A stretch of 13,528 bases of DNA, taken from the NCBI GenBank assembly GCA_902468695.1, contig CABQZS010000249.1, forward strand, positions 1-13,528, given 5' to 3'. Shown here piece after piece: positions 7,610 through 13,528 of this stretch. The position numbers were made by a program, and so were the translations under genes. The notes under the pieces were generated by a model, which searched no databases, had not been told where the DNA came from, and saw only the letters and a list, made by a program, of their open reading frames with translations. Each line of letters starts with the position of its first letter. Position 1 is the stretch's first letter. The stretch comes from an uncultured Collinsella sp. (GTDB lineage: Bacteria > Actinomycetota > Coriobacteriia > Coriobacteriales > Coriobacteriaceae).

Positions 7610-8797
7610 ATGTCGAGCCTCACCGGTAAGTCATTGAACCCTGTTATGAATCGCAGGAGCGTTATCGCGAGCGCAGCAGGTCTGGGGGCGATGTCCATTC
7701 TAGCTGGCTGCTCCTCCAACGGCGGCGACAGCGGTTCCGCTTCGAGCGACGCTTCGTTTAAGATTGGCACCATCGGCCCGCTGACCGGCGCCAACGCGTC
7801 CTACGGCAAGTCCGTTACCCAGGGTGTCGAGCTTGGCTGCAAGGATTTCTCGACCAAGGAGCTGCCGCTTGCCAGCAAGGCCGAGGATGACCAGGCCGAC
7901 GGCGAGAAGGCCGTCAACGCCTTCAACACCCTGCTCGACTGGGGCATGCAGGCCCTTGTCGGCCCGACCACCACGGGTGCGTCGGTTGCCGTTGCCGCCG
8001 AGTGCGGTAACGACCCCAAGACGTTCATGATCACCCCGTCCGCGTCCTCCGAGGACGTCACCGACGGCAAGGATTGCGTCTTCCAGGTTTGCTTCACCGA
8101 CCCCAACCAGGGTGTCAACGCTGCCAAGTTCCTGGCGCAGAAGTATGCGGACGAGAAGTTCGTGCTGTTCTATAACTCCGGCGACGCCTATTCTTCGGGC
8201 ATCGCAGATTCCTTTAAGGCCCAGGCCGCTGAGTCCAAGCTCGAGATTGTTGACGAGGAGACCTTTAAGGACGACTCCGCCACGAGCTTTACCAACCAGC
8301 TGACCAAGGCCAAGCAGGCCGGCGCCACCATGATCTTTGCGCCGATCTACTACACGCCGGCGTCCGTCCTGCTCAAGAACGCCAAGGACATGGGCTACGA
8401 CGTCAAGATGATGGGCTGCGACGGCATGGACGGCATCCTGGGCGTTGAGGGCTTCGATACCTCTCTTGCTGAGGGTCTGCTGCTCATGACCCCGTTCTCC
8501 GCCGACGACGAGAAGAACGCCGACTTCGTTAACGCTTACAAGGATAAGTACGGCGATACCCCCGACCAGTTTGCCGCCGACGCCTACGACGGCGTGCACG
8601 CGGTGGCCGAGGCCGTCAAGGAGGCCGGTCTTGGTGTCGACGCCGATCCGACCGAGGCTGCCGAGAAGCTGTCCAAGGCTATGCTCAAGATTACCGTTGA
8701 CGGTCTGACCGGCAAGCTCACCTGGAACGATAAGGGCCAGGTCCAGAAGGAGCCCACGGCGTACGTCATCACCGACGGCAAGTACGTACAGGCCTAA
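7610..8797 (+). CDS. livJ: Branched-chain amino acid ABC transporter, substrate-binding lipoprotein
   Basis: This 395-aa extracytoplasmic receptor delivers leucine, isoleucine or valine (by family) to the LivHM channel. Residues 1-34 are a lipoprotein signal peptide: basic NRRS at 14-17, a hydrophobic stretch, then lipobox LAGC with Cys34 as the lipid anchor, followed by a Ser/Gly-rich linker. From residue 50 it has the Peripla_BP_6 pattern, KIGTIGPLTGANASYGKSV, then VGPTTTGASVAVAAE, TPSASSEDV, and FYNSGDAYSSGIADSF at the start of lobe two. Length is normal. The start at 7610 is set by GAGAGGAG 6 bases upstream; a downstream ATG at 7646 has no ribosome site. It heads the livJHMGF cluster, separated from livH by 139 bases with two hairpins, which is common where the binding protein is made in excess. 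A decayed paralogue lies immediately upstream. The exact substrate (branched-chain amino acid versus another amino acid or amide) cannot be fixed from sequence. Confidence 0.93.
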   Translation: MSSLTGKSLNPVMNRRSVIASAAGLGAMSILAGCSSNGGDSGSASSDASFKIGTIGPLTGANASYGKSVTQGVELGCKDFSTKELPLASKAEDDQADGEKAVNAFNTLLDWGMQALVGPTTTGASVAVAAECGNDPKTFMITPSASSEDVTDGKDCVFQVCFTDPNQGVNAAKFLAQKYADEKFVLFYNSGDAYSSGIADSFKAQAAESKLEIVDEETFKDDSATSFTNQLTKAKQAGATMIFAPIYYTPASVLLKNAKDMGYDVKMMGCDGMDGILGVEGFDTSLAEGLLLMTPFSADDEKNADFVNAYKDKYGDTPDQFAADAYDGVHAVAEAVKEAGLGVDADPTEAAEKLSKAMLKITVDGLTGKLTWNDKGQVQKEPTAYVITDGKYVQA

Positions 8798-8828
8798 TTG
8801 GCCGCCTTACATAGAGCGGTTTTGATCC

Positions 8829-8860
8829 CAAGCAGGGGAGGTTTTGGCCTTCCCTGCTTG
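8829..8860 (+). other. Stable intergenic hairpin between livJ and livH
   Basis: A 13-bp stem with one G-T wobble joins 8829-8841 (CAAGCAGGGGAGG) to 8848-8860 around loop TTTTGG. No run of T follows, so it is not a typical terminator. A likely role is to protect the livJ message 3' end, or partly stop transcription, so that livJ exceeds the permease genes; this is inference from similar binding-protein operons. Confidence 0.65.
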
Positions 8861-8870
8861 CTTGGTATCT

Positions 8871-8890
8871 AGGGACAGTGTAACGTCCCT
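8871..8890 (+). other. Second small hairpin between livJ and livH
   Basis: AGGGAC at 8871-8876 pairs with GTCCCT at 8885-8890 around an 8-base loop, followed by GTTT. Together with the larger stem at 8829-8860 it makes a double hairpin in the livJ-livH gap and could act as a weak attenuator. Confidence 0.45.
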
Positions 8891-8936
8891 GTTTCATACA
8901 TTAACTGGAAACCTATTCGAAAGGGGGATGTGGAAC

Positions 8937-9818
8937 ATGACGGTCTTTATCCAATACCTGGTCAACGGCCTGTCCATGGGCAGCGTCTACGCCATCATCG
9001 CGTTGGGCTACACCATGGTCTACGGTATCGCCAAGATGCTCAACTTCGCTCACGGCGATGTCATCATGGTCGGTGCCTATGTCTCGTTCTGCGCCACGTC
9101 GTATCTCGGCCTCCCGGGCTGGGCATCTGTAGTTCTCTCTTGTGTGGTCTGCACGGTTCTCGGTGTTCTCATTGAGGGTCTGGCCTATAAGCCGCTGCGC
9201 CAAGCAGGCCCGCTGGCCGTTCTGATCACGGCCATCGGCGTGTCTTACTTCCTGCAGAACGCCGCGCAGCTTCTGTGGGGCGCCACGCCCAAGAACTTTA
9301 CTTCGCTCGTCACCTTCCCGGTGCCGGAGTTCTTGGCCAAGTTTAACGTAAGCGCCGTCTCGCTCGTCACCATCGTCGCCTGCTTGGTTATCATGGCCGG
9401 CCTGATGTTCTTTACAGGTAAGACCAAGATGGGCAAGGCCATGCGCGCCGTGTCCGAGGACAAGGCCGCCGCTCAGCTCATGGGCATCAACGTCAACCGC
9501 ACCATCTCGATGACGTTCGCCATCGGCTCCGCCCTTGCCGCCATCGCCGGCGTGCTCCTGTGCTCCTACTCGCCGGTCCTGCAGCCCACCACGGGCGCCA
9601 TGCCTGGCATCAAGGCCTTCGACGCTGCCGTTTTCGGCGGCATCGGCTCCATCCCCGGTGCCTTTGTCGGCGGCATTCTCATCGGCATCATCGAGGCGAT
9701 GGCGCAGGCTTACATTTCCACGAGCCTTGCCAACTCCATCGTCTTTGGTGTTTTGATCATCGTCCTGCTCGTCAAGCCTGCCGGCCTCTTGGGCAAGTAC
9801 GTCCCCGAGAAGGTGTAG
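8937..9818 (+). CDS. livH: Branched-chain amino acid ABC transporter, permease LivH
   Basis: A 293-aa membrane permease, one half of the LivHM channel. The N-terminus (GLSMGSVYAIIALGYTMVYG at 11-30, then KMLNFAHGDV at 33-42) is the family hallmark. The cytoplasmic loop KMGKAMRAVSEDKAAAQLMGI in the second half is the coupling region that contacts the ATPase. KAFDAAVFGGIGSIPGAFVGG near the C-terminus is also characteristic. Several hydrophobic segments cover most of the length. The ATG at 8937 is preferred because AAAGGGGG ends 9 bases before it; an in-frame ATG at 8928 lies directly on the ribosome site and a TTG at 8844 lies inside the hairpin. It is followed at once by livM, so the two are translationally coupled. 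Confidence 0.95.
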   Translation: MTVFIQYLVNGLSMGSVYAIIALGYTMVYGIAKMLNFAHGDVIMVGAYVSFCATSYLGLPGWASVVLSCVVCTVLGVLIEGLAYKPLRQAGPLAVLITAIGVSYFLQNAAQLLWGATPKNFTSLVTFPVPEFLAKFNVSAVSLVTIVACLVIMAGLMFFTGKTKMGKAMRAVSEDKAAAQLMGINVNRTISMTFAIGSALAAIAGVLLCSYSPVLQPTTGAMPGIKAFDAAVFGGIGSIPGAFVGGILIGIIEAMAQAYISTSLANSIVFGVLIIVLLVKPAGLLGKYVPEKV

Positions 9819-9827
9819 GTGAGCGTT

Positions 9828-10907
9828 ATGAAGTTTCTTAAAGACAAGCAGACGCGTCACGACTTTGTCACGTACGCCATGTGCGTTGTGGCGTTCGCCA
9901 TCGTGTTCTTTATGCAGTCCAACCACATGATCCCGCGCATGATCGCCGGTCAGCTGGTTCCCATCACGGCCTATATCGTCATGGCCATCTCCCTTAACCT
10001 CGTCGTCGGCATCGCGGGCGACTTGTCGCTGGGCCACGCGGGCTTTATGAGCGTCGGTGCCTATACGGGCATCGTCACTGCCGTCGCGCTGGAGAGCACC
10101 GTTCCGTCCGATCCGATGCGTCTGATCATCAGCATTGTGGTCGGCGCTATCGCCGCTGCCATCTTGGGCTTCTTGATCGGTATCCCGGTCCTGCGCCTGA
10201 GCGGCGACTATCTGGCCATTGTGACCCTGGCTTTTGGCGAGATCATCAAAGAGGTCGTCACCTGCCTCATTGTGGGCGTCGATTCCCGCGGCCTGCATGT
10301 GATCTTTAACATCACGGGTAACTCTACGATCGACGACCTGCACCTGCTCGAGGACGGCACCGCCATCATCAAGGGCGCGCAGGGCGCATCGGGCGTGTCG
10401 ACCTATTCGACCTTCCTTGCCGGCGCAATCCTGGTTATGGTCGCGCTCGTGATTGTGCTCAACCTGGTTCGCAGCCGTACCGGTCGTGCCATTATTGCCG
10501 TGCGCGACAACAAGATCGCTGCCGAGTCTGTGGGCATCTCCGTCACCCAGTACCGCATGATCGCCTTCGTGGTTTCCGCTGCCCTCGCCGGTGCTGCCGG
10601 AGCCCTGTTCGGCGGTAACTTCTCGCAGCTTTCCGCCACTAAGTTCGACTTCAATACGTCCATCCTCATTCTGGTGTTCGTGGTCCTGGGCGGCCTGGGC
10701 AACATGCGCGGCTCCGTTATCGCCGCGGCGCTGCTCACGGTGCTCCCCGAGCTGCTCCGTCAGTTCTCGGACTACCGCATGCTCATCTACGCCATCGTGT
10801 TGATTCTGGTCATGGTCTTTACTAACAACCCACAGCTCAAGGCGTTCTTCACACGCATTAAGGACCGCTTTGCTTCCAAGAAGGAGGTGGCAGCCGATGC
10901 CCAGTAA
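9828..10907 (+). CDS. livM: Branched-chain amino acid ABC transporter, permease LivM
   Basis: A 359-aa membrane permease pairing with LivH. Typical LivM blocks are visible: SLNLVVGIAGDLSLGHAGFMSVGAY near residues 55-80, VLRLSGDYLAIVTLAFGEII near 122-142 and, late in the protein, GAAGALFGGNFSQLS and FVVLGGLGNMRGSVIAAALL. After the GEII block there is a less conserved stretch of about 45 residues (VGVDSRGLHVIFN to GVSTYSTF) that probably forms the external loop. Two starts compete. ATG at 9828 has AGGTGAG just upstream, matching the 3' part of the Shine-Dalgarno consensus. GTG at 9819, directly after the livH stop, has AGAAGG 5 bases upstream and would add three residues. The ATG is chosen, with moderate certainty. 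The 3' end overlaps livG by 11 bases. Confidence 0.94.
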   Translation: MKFLKDKQTRHDFVTYAMCVVAFAIVFFMQSNHMIPRMIAGQLVPITAYIVMAISLNLVVGIAGDLSLGHAGFMSVGAYTGIVTAVALESTVPSDPMRLIISIVVGAIAAAILGFLIGIPVLRLSGDYLAIVTLAFGEIIKEVVTCLIVGVDSRGLHVIFNITGNSTIDDLHLLEDGTAIIKGAQGASGVSTYSTFLAGAILVMVALVIVLNLVRSRTGRAIIAVRDNKIAAESVGISVTQYRMIAFVVSAALAGAAGALFGGNFSQLSATKFDFNTSILILVFVVLGGLGNMRGSVIAAALLTVLPELLRQFSDYRMLIYAIVLILVMVFTNNPQLKAFFTRIKDRFASKKEVAADAQ

Positions 10908-11757
10908 GTTTGAGTTCAACAAGGGCAAGATGGTCCCGTATCCTTCTGGCGCCATCGTTCCCGACCGCGACCTGGGCCAGCGCCCGGCGCTCGAGTGCAT
11001 CCACCTGGGCATTGAATTCGGCGGCCTTAAGGCAGTCGATGACTTTAGCCTGACCATCGGCAAGACTGAGATCGCCGGTCTCATCGGCCCCAACGGTGCC
11101 GGCAAGACCACGGTCTTCAACCTGCTCACCAAGGTGTACCAGCCTACGCACGGCACCATCCTGCTCGACGGTGAGGACACTTCGGGCAAGTCGGTCTACC
11201 AGGTCAACCGCATGGGTATTGCCCGTACGTTCCAGAACATCCGCCTGTTCAATACCATGACGGTGGAGGACAACGTTAAGGTCGGCCTGCACAATCAGGA
11301 GCGCTACTCCGGTTTTGAGGGCGTGCTGCGTCTGCCGACGTATTGGAAGCACGAGAAGGCCGCCCACGAGCGCGCCATGGAGCTGCTGTCCATTTTTGAC
11401 ATGGAGCACCTGGCAAATGAACAGGCCGGCTCGCTTCCTTACGGCGCTCAGCGTCGTCTGGAAATCGTCCGCGCGCTTGCCACCAACCCCAAGCTACTGC
11501 TGCTCGACGAGCCTGCCGCCGGCATGAACCCGTCCGAGACCGCGGAGCTCATGGCGAACATCGTCAAGATTCGCGACACCTTCGGCATCGCCATCATGCT
11601 TATCGAGCATGATATGTCGCTCGTTATGAACATCTGCGAGGGCATCTGCGTGCTTAACTTTGGTAAGGTCATCGCCAAGGGCACGGCAGAGGAAATCCAG
11701 AACAACGACGCCGTTATCGAGGCATATCTGGGTAAGCAGGATAAGGGGGAGAACTAA
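10897..11757 (+). CDS. livG: Branched-chain amino acid ABC transporter, ATP-binding protein LivG
   Basis: A 286-aa cytosolic ATPase that drives the LivHM channel. Motifs are complete: Walker A GPNGAGKT at 64-71, Q-loop Gln113 in RTFQNIRLF, signature LPYGAQRRLEI at 180-190 (the LivG form of LSGGQ), Walker B LLLLDEP at 200-206 and H-loop His238 in IEHD. The insert between Q-loop and signature, including the YSGFEGVLRLPTYW stretch, is typical of LivG. The first ~29 residues (MPSKFEFNKGKMVPYPSGAI and onward) precede the usual start of the domain and have no motif I recognise. The start is strongly supported by AAGGAGGTGG, with GGAGG 9 bases before the ATG; it overlaps the livM end by 11 bases. 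The stop is adjacent to the livF ATG. Confidence 0.96.
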   Translation: MPSKFEFNKGKMVPYPSGAIVPDRDLGQRPALECIHLGIEFGGLKAVDDFSLTIGKTEIAGLIGPNGAGKTTVFNLLTKVYQPTHGTILLDGEDTSGKSVYQVNRMGIARTFQNIRLFNTMTVEDNVKVGLHNQERYSGFEGVLRLPTYWKHEKAAHERAMELLSIFDMEHLANEQAGSLPYGAQRRLEIVRALATNPKLLLLDEPAAGMNPSETAELMANIVKIRDTFGIAIMLIEHDMSLVMNICEGICVLNFGKVIAKGTAEEIQNNDAVIEAYLGKQDKGEN

Positions 11758-12471
11758 ATGGCAGAGCCGATGCTTTCCGTCTACAACATCAACGTCTGGT
11801 ACGGCGCCATCCACGCCATCAAGGACATCTCCTTTAACGTTAACGAGGGCGAGATCGTGGCCTTGATTGGTGCCAACGGTGCCGGCAAGTCCACAACGCT
11901 CAAGACCGTCTCGGGTCTGCTGCGCTCCAAGACCGGCTCCATCAAGTTTATGGGCGAGGACATTACCCATACGCCCGCTGATAAGCTGGTTGGTAAGGGC
12001 CTGGCTCAGGTTCCCGAGGGTCGTCGCGCCTTTTTGCAGATGACGGTTGAGGAGAACCTGGAGATGGGCGCCTATACGCAGCCCAAGTCCACGGTGGCTC
12101 CGGGCCTGGAGCGCGTCTACGAGCAGTTCCCGCGCCTGAAGGAACGTCGTCGCCAGGTCGCCGGTACCCTTTCGGGCGGCGAGCAGCAGATGCTCGTTAT
12201 GGGGCGCGCCCTTATGAGTAACCCCAAACTGCTTATGCTCGACGAACCTTCCATGGGTCTGGCGCCGATTCTGATCGAACAGATCTTCCAGATTGTCGAG
12301 GACCTGCACAAGGCCGGCACCACGGTGCTTCTGGTCGAGCAAAACGCGCAGATGGCGCTTTCCATCGCCACACGCGGCTACGTGCTCGAGACCGGCAAGA
12401 TCACCATGACCGGTACCGGCCAAGAGCTCCTGCACGACGATAACGTCCGCAAAGCCTACCTGGGCGGTTAA
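11758..12471 (+). CDS. livF: Branched-chain amino acid ABC transporter, ATP-binding protein LivF
   Basis: A 237-aa ATPase, partner of LivG. Walker A GANGAGKST is at 38-46, the LivF-specific stretch QVPEGRRAFLQMTVEENL at 84-101, signature LSGGEQQ at 138-144 and Walker B LLMLDEP at 158-164. VEQN at 193-196 has Gln195 where LivG has the H-loop His, which is the normal LivF state and not a defect. The length is standard. The ATG follows the livG stop codon without a gap, and AGGGGGAG about 6 bases upstream, inside livG, is its ribosome site. It is the last gene of the operon, ending at a strong terminator. Confidence 0.96.
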   Translation: MAEPMLSVYNINVWYGAIHAIKDISFNVNEGEIVALIGANGAGKSTTLKTVSGLLRSKTGSIKFMGEDITHTPADKLVGKGLAQVPEGRRAFLQMTVEENLEMGAYTQPKSTVAPGLERVYEQFPRLKERRRQVAGTLSGGEQQMLVMGRALMSNPKLLMLDEPSMGLAPILIEQIFQIVEDLHKAGTTVLLVEQNAQMALSIATRGYVLETGKITMTGTGQELLHDDNVRKAYLGG

Positions 12472-12484
12472 TTTTTCCAGCAAA

Positions 12485-12518
12485 GGGGCGCTGACTATCT
12501 CGGTCAGCGCCCCTTTTT
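12485..12518 (+). terminator. Rho-independent terminator of the liv operon
   Basis: A perfect 11-bp stem (GGGGCGCTGAC at 12485-12495, complement at 12503-12513), extendable by three A-T pairs, with a 7-base loop and TTTTT at 12514-12518. It lies 14 bases after the livF stop. Confidence 0.94.
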
Positions 12519-12633
12519 GGTGCAAGGGAGTCAGGTTGCTTTGCACCATAAACAGTCCCTATTCCACCGCAACTTCATGGGGATGTGTGACAATGCCCGT
12601 CGGAAAACATCTGCTGTCTTTGGGGGTCTATCT

Positions 12634-13311
12634 ATGCTGTACGAGTTTTGTGCCGAGAACTTTGAGCGGGTGCCGGCGGCTATCGATGCCGGTGCAAGGC
12701 GTATCGAGCTGTGCGACAACCTTGCCGTTGGTGGCACCACGCCTTCTGCCGGCGTTATCAGCGCTACAGTCAGCTATGCTCACGAGCATGACGTGCGAGT
12801 GATGTGCATGATTCGCCCGCGTGGCGGTGACTTTCATTACAACCAAGACGAGCTGCGCATGATGGAGATGGACCTGGGCCTTGCCGTAAGTGCCGGCGTT
12901 GACGGCTTGGTCTTTGGCTGCTGCAAGCCCTGCGCTGGCGGATGGGCGCTCGACGAGCTTACGTTGGGCGCCCTCGTGATGGCCGCGGGCTGCGCGACCG
13001 AGGAATGCAAGCGTGAGCCCATCGACATCACCTTCCACATGGCATTTGACCAGCTCTCGCCCGAGGCTCAACTCGATGCCGTCGACACACTCGCCGACTG
13101 CGGCGTTACGCGCATCCTGACGCATGGTGGCGCGGCCGGCACGCCGATTGAGGACAACTTCGATCACCTGGCTTGCCTAATCGAGTATGCGGGCGACCGC
13201 TTGACCATCCTTCCTGGCGGCGGCATTTCCACGGCCAACCGCGATGCCGTGGCGGCGGCACTGGGCGTCTCCGAGCTCCATGGCACCAAGATCGTGCCGC
13301 TGGAGGTATAA
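12634..13311 (+). CDS. cutC: CutC family protein (copper homeostasis family, TIM barrel)
   Basis: A 225-aa cytosolic protein of the CutC family (PF03932). Family features are the N-terminal CAENF..VPAAIDAGARRIELCDNL block at 6-31, GGTTPS at 33-38, IRPRGGDFHY near residue 60-70, DGLVFGC near 90-96, TFHMAFD near 135 and the C-terminal ILPGGGIS. The family was first linked to copper tolerance in E. coli, but its biochemical role remains unsettled; it is unrelated to the choline TMA-lyase also called CutC. The start at 12634 matches the family N-terminus and has GGGGG 7 bases upstream; the frame is open 39 codons further without homology. It lies after the liv terminator, so a promoter is expected in 12519-12633, where I see no clear hexamer pair. 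The next gene starts 3 bases after its stop. Confidence 0.93.
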   Translation: MLYEFCAENFERVPAAIDAGARRIELCDNLAVGGTTPSAGVISATVSYAHEHDVRVMCMIRPRGGDFHYNQDELRMMEMDLGLAVSAGVDGLVFGCCKPCAGGWALDELTLGALVMAAGCATEECKREPIDITFHMAFDQLSPEAQLDAVDTLADCGVTRILTHGGAAGTPIEDNFDHLACLIEYAGDRLTILPGGGISTANRDAVAAALGVSELHGTKIVPLEV

Positions 13312-13314
13312 CCC

Positions 13315-13528
13315 GTGGCGCTGGTATTTGACGTTCAGCAGGCGAACGGTAAGCCCGACGACAACCGTCGTCCCGGCACCGCGTGCCCCTTTTGCGATAC
13401 AGAAGGGCTCACCGACATCATTCGTCGTGATGGCGATTGCATTTGGCTCGAGAATAAGTTCAAGACCCTGCGCGCCACCCGTCAAACCGTGCTGATCGAG
13501 TCGGCCGATCACGATGCCGACCTGGTGA
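13315..13528 (+). CDS. DUF4931-like protein (HIT/GalT-like fold), 3' part outside window
   Basis: A GTG at 13315 opens a frame to the window edge with 71 complete codons, MALVFDVQQANGKPDDNRRP and onward. CPFC at about residues 24-27 followed by LTDIIRRDGDCIWLENKFKTL and QTVLIES with DHDADL matches my memory of the DUF4931 family, relatives of galactose-1-phosphate uridylyltransferase and HIT hydrolases. The CxxC is a probable zinc ligand pair. GGAGG at 13302-13306, inside the end of cutC, is a well-placed ribosome site, and the genes are 3 bases apart, so cutC and this gene are probably one operon. The function is unknown; the catalytic His motif would lie beyond the window. Confidence 0.75.
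   Translation, partial: MALVFDVQQANGKPDDNRRPGTACPFCDTEGLTDIIRRDGDCIWLENKFKTLRATRQTVLIESADHDADLV

Noticed and set aside
7561..7629. 22-codon leader peptide upstream of livJ
   Set aside because: No ribosome site at a proper distance, no run of Leu, Ile or Val codons as an attenuator would need, and it overlaps the livJ start.
8913..11189. Long minus-strand open frame (758 codons) opposite livH-livM-livG
   Set aside because: It spans three well-supported plus-strand genes and their boundaries, and the product is Asp/His/Gly/Ala-rich with no recognisable fold; a codon-bias shadow.

Overview
The window looks like chromosomal DNA from a high-GC Gram-positive gut anaerobe. The best guess is Coriobacteriia, close to Collinsella. 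This rests on the GC-rich wobble positions, the long single-chain PurL, the BaiA-like dehydrogenase, and the presence of CutC and a DUF4931-like protein. It is an impression from protein style, not a database result.

Layout. Bases 1-2391 (minus) hold the first 797 codons of purL, an FGAM synthase of purine biosynthesis that runs off the left edge. Divergent from it is a 520-aa CPA2-type cation:proton antiporter (2576-4138, plus). Directly after its stop comes the oddest part of the window: about 250 bp carrying eight alternately inverted copies of a 14-16 bp motif with a 62-bp period, followed by a hairpin terminator. A convergent minus-strand gene encodes a 249-aa short-chain dehydrogenase resembling the bile-acid 3-alpha-HSDH BaiA (4485-5234). 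Behind it lies a minus-strand homoserine dehydrogenase gene, hom (5457-6800), with its own perfect-stem terminator.

The right half is a complete branched-chain amino acid ABC uptake operon on the plus strand: livJ lipoprotein (7610-8797), two intergenic hairpins, livH, livM, livG, livF and a strong terminator (12485-12518). The five products would form one importer: LivJ binds substrate outside the membrane, LivH and LivM form the channel, and LivG and LivF hydrolyse ATP. Between hom and livJ sits a remnant of a second livJ (6995-7338). It lacks the N-terminal half and carries an exactly in-frame 369-bp deletion bounded by a 7-bp repeat, which points to a former tandem duplication. The AT-rich leader of livJ contains inverted and direct repeats that could be operator sites.

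After the liv terminator come cutC (12634-13311) and, probably co-transcribed, the start of a DUF4931/HIT-like gene that runs off the right edge.

Most of the window is ordinary metabolism and transport. The observations worth a second look are the BIME-like palindrome array, the livJ remnant, the BaiA-like enzyme and the livJ leader. No rRNA, tRNA, CRISPR array, transposase or phage gene was seen.
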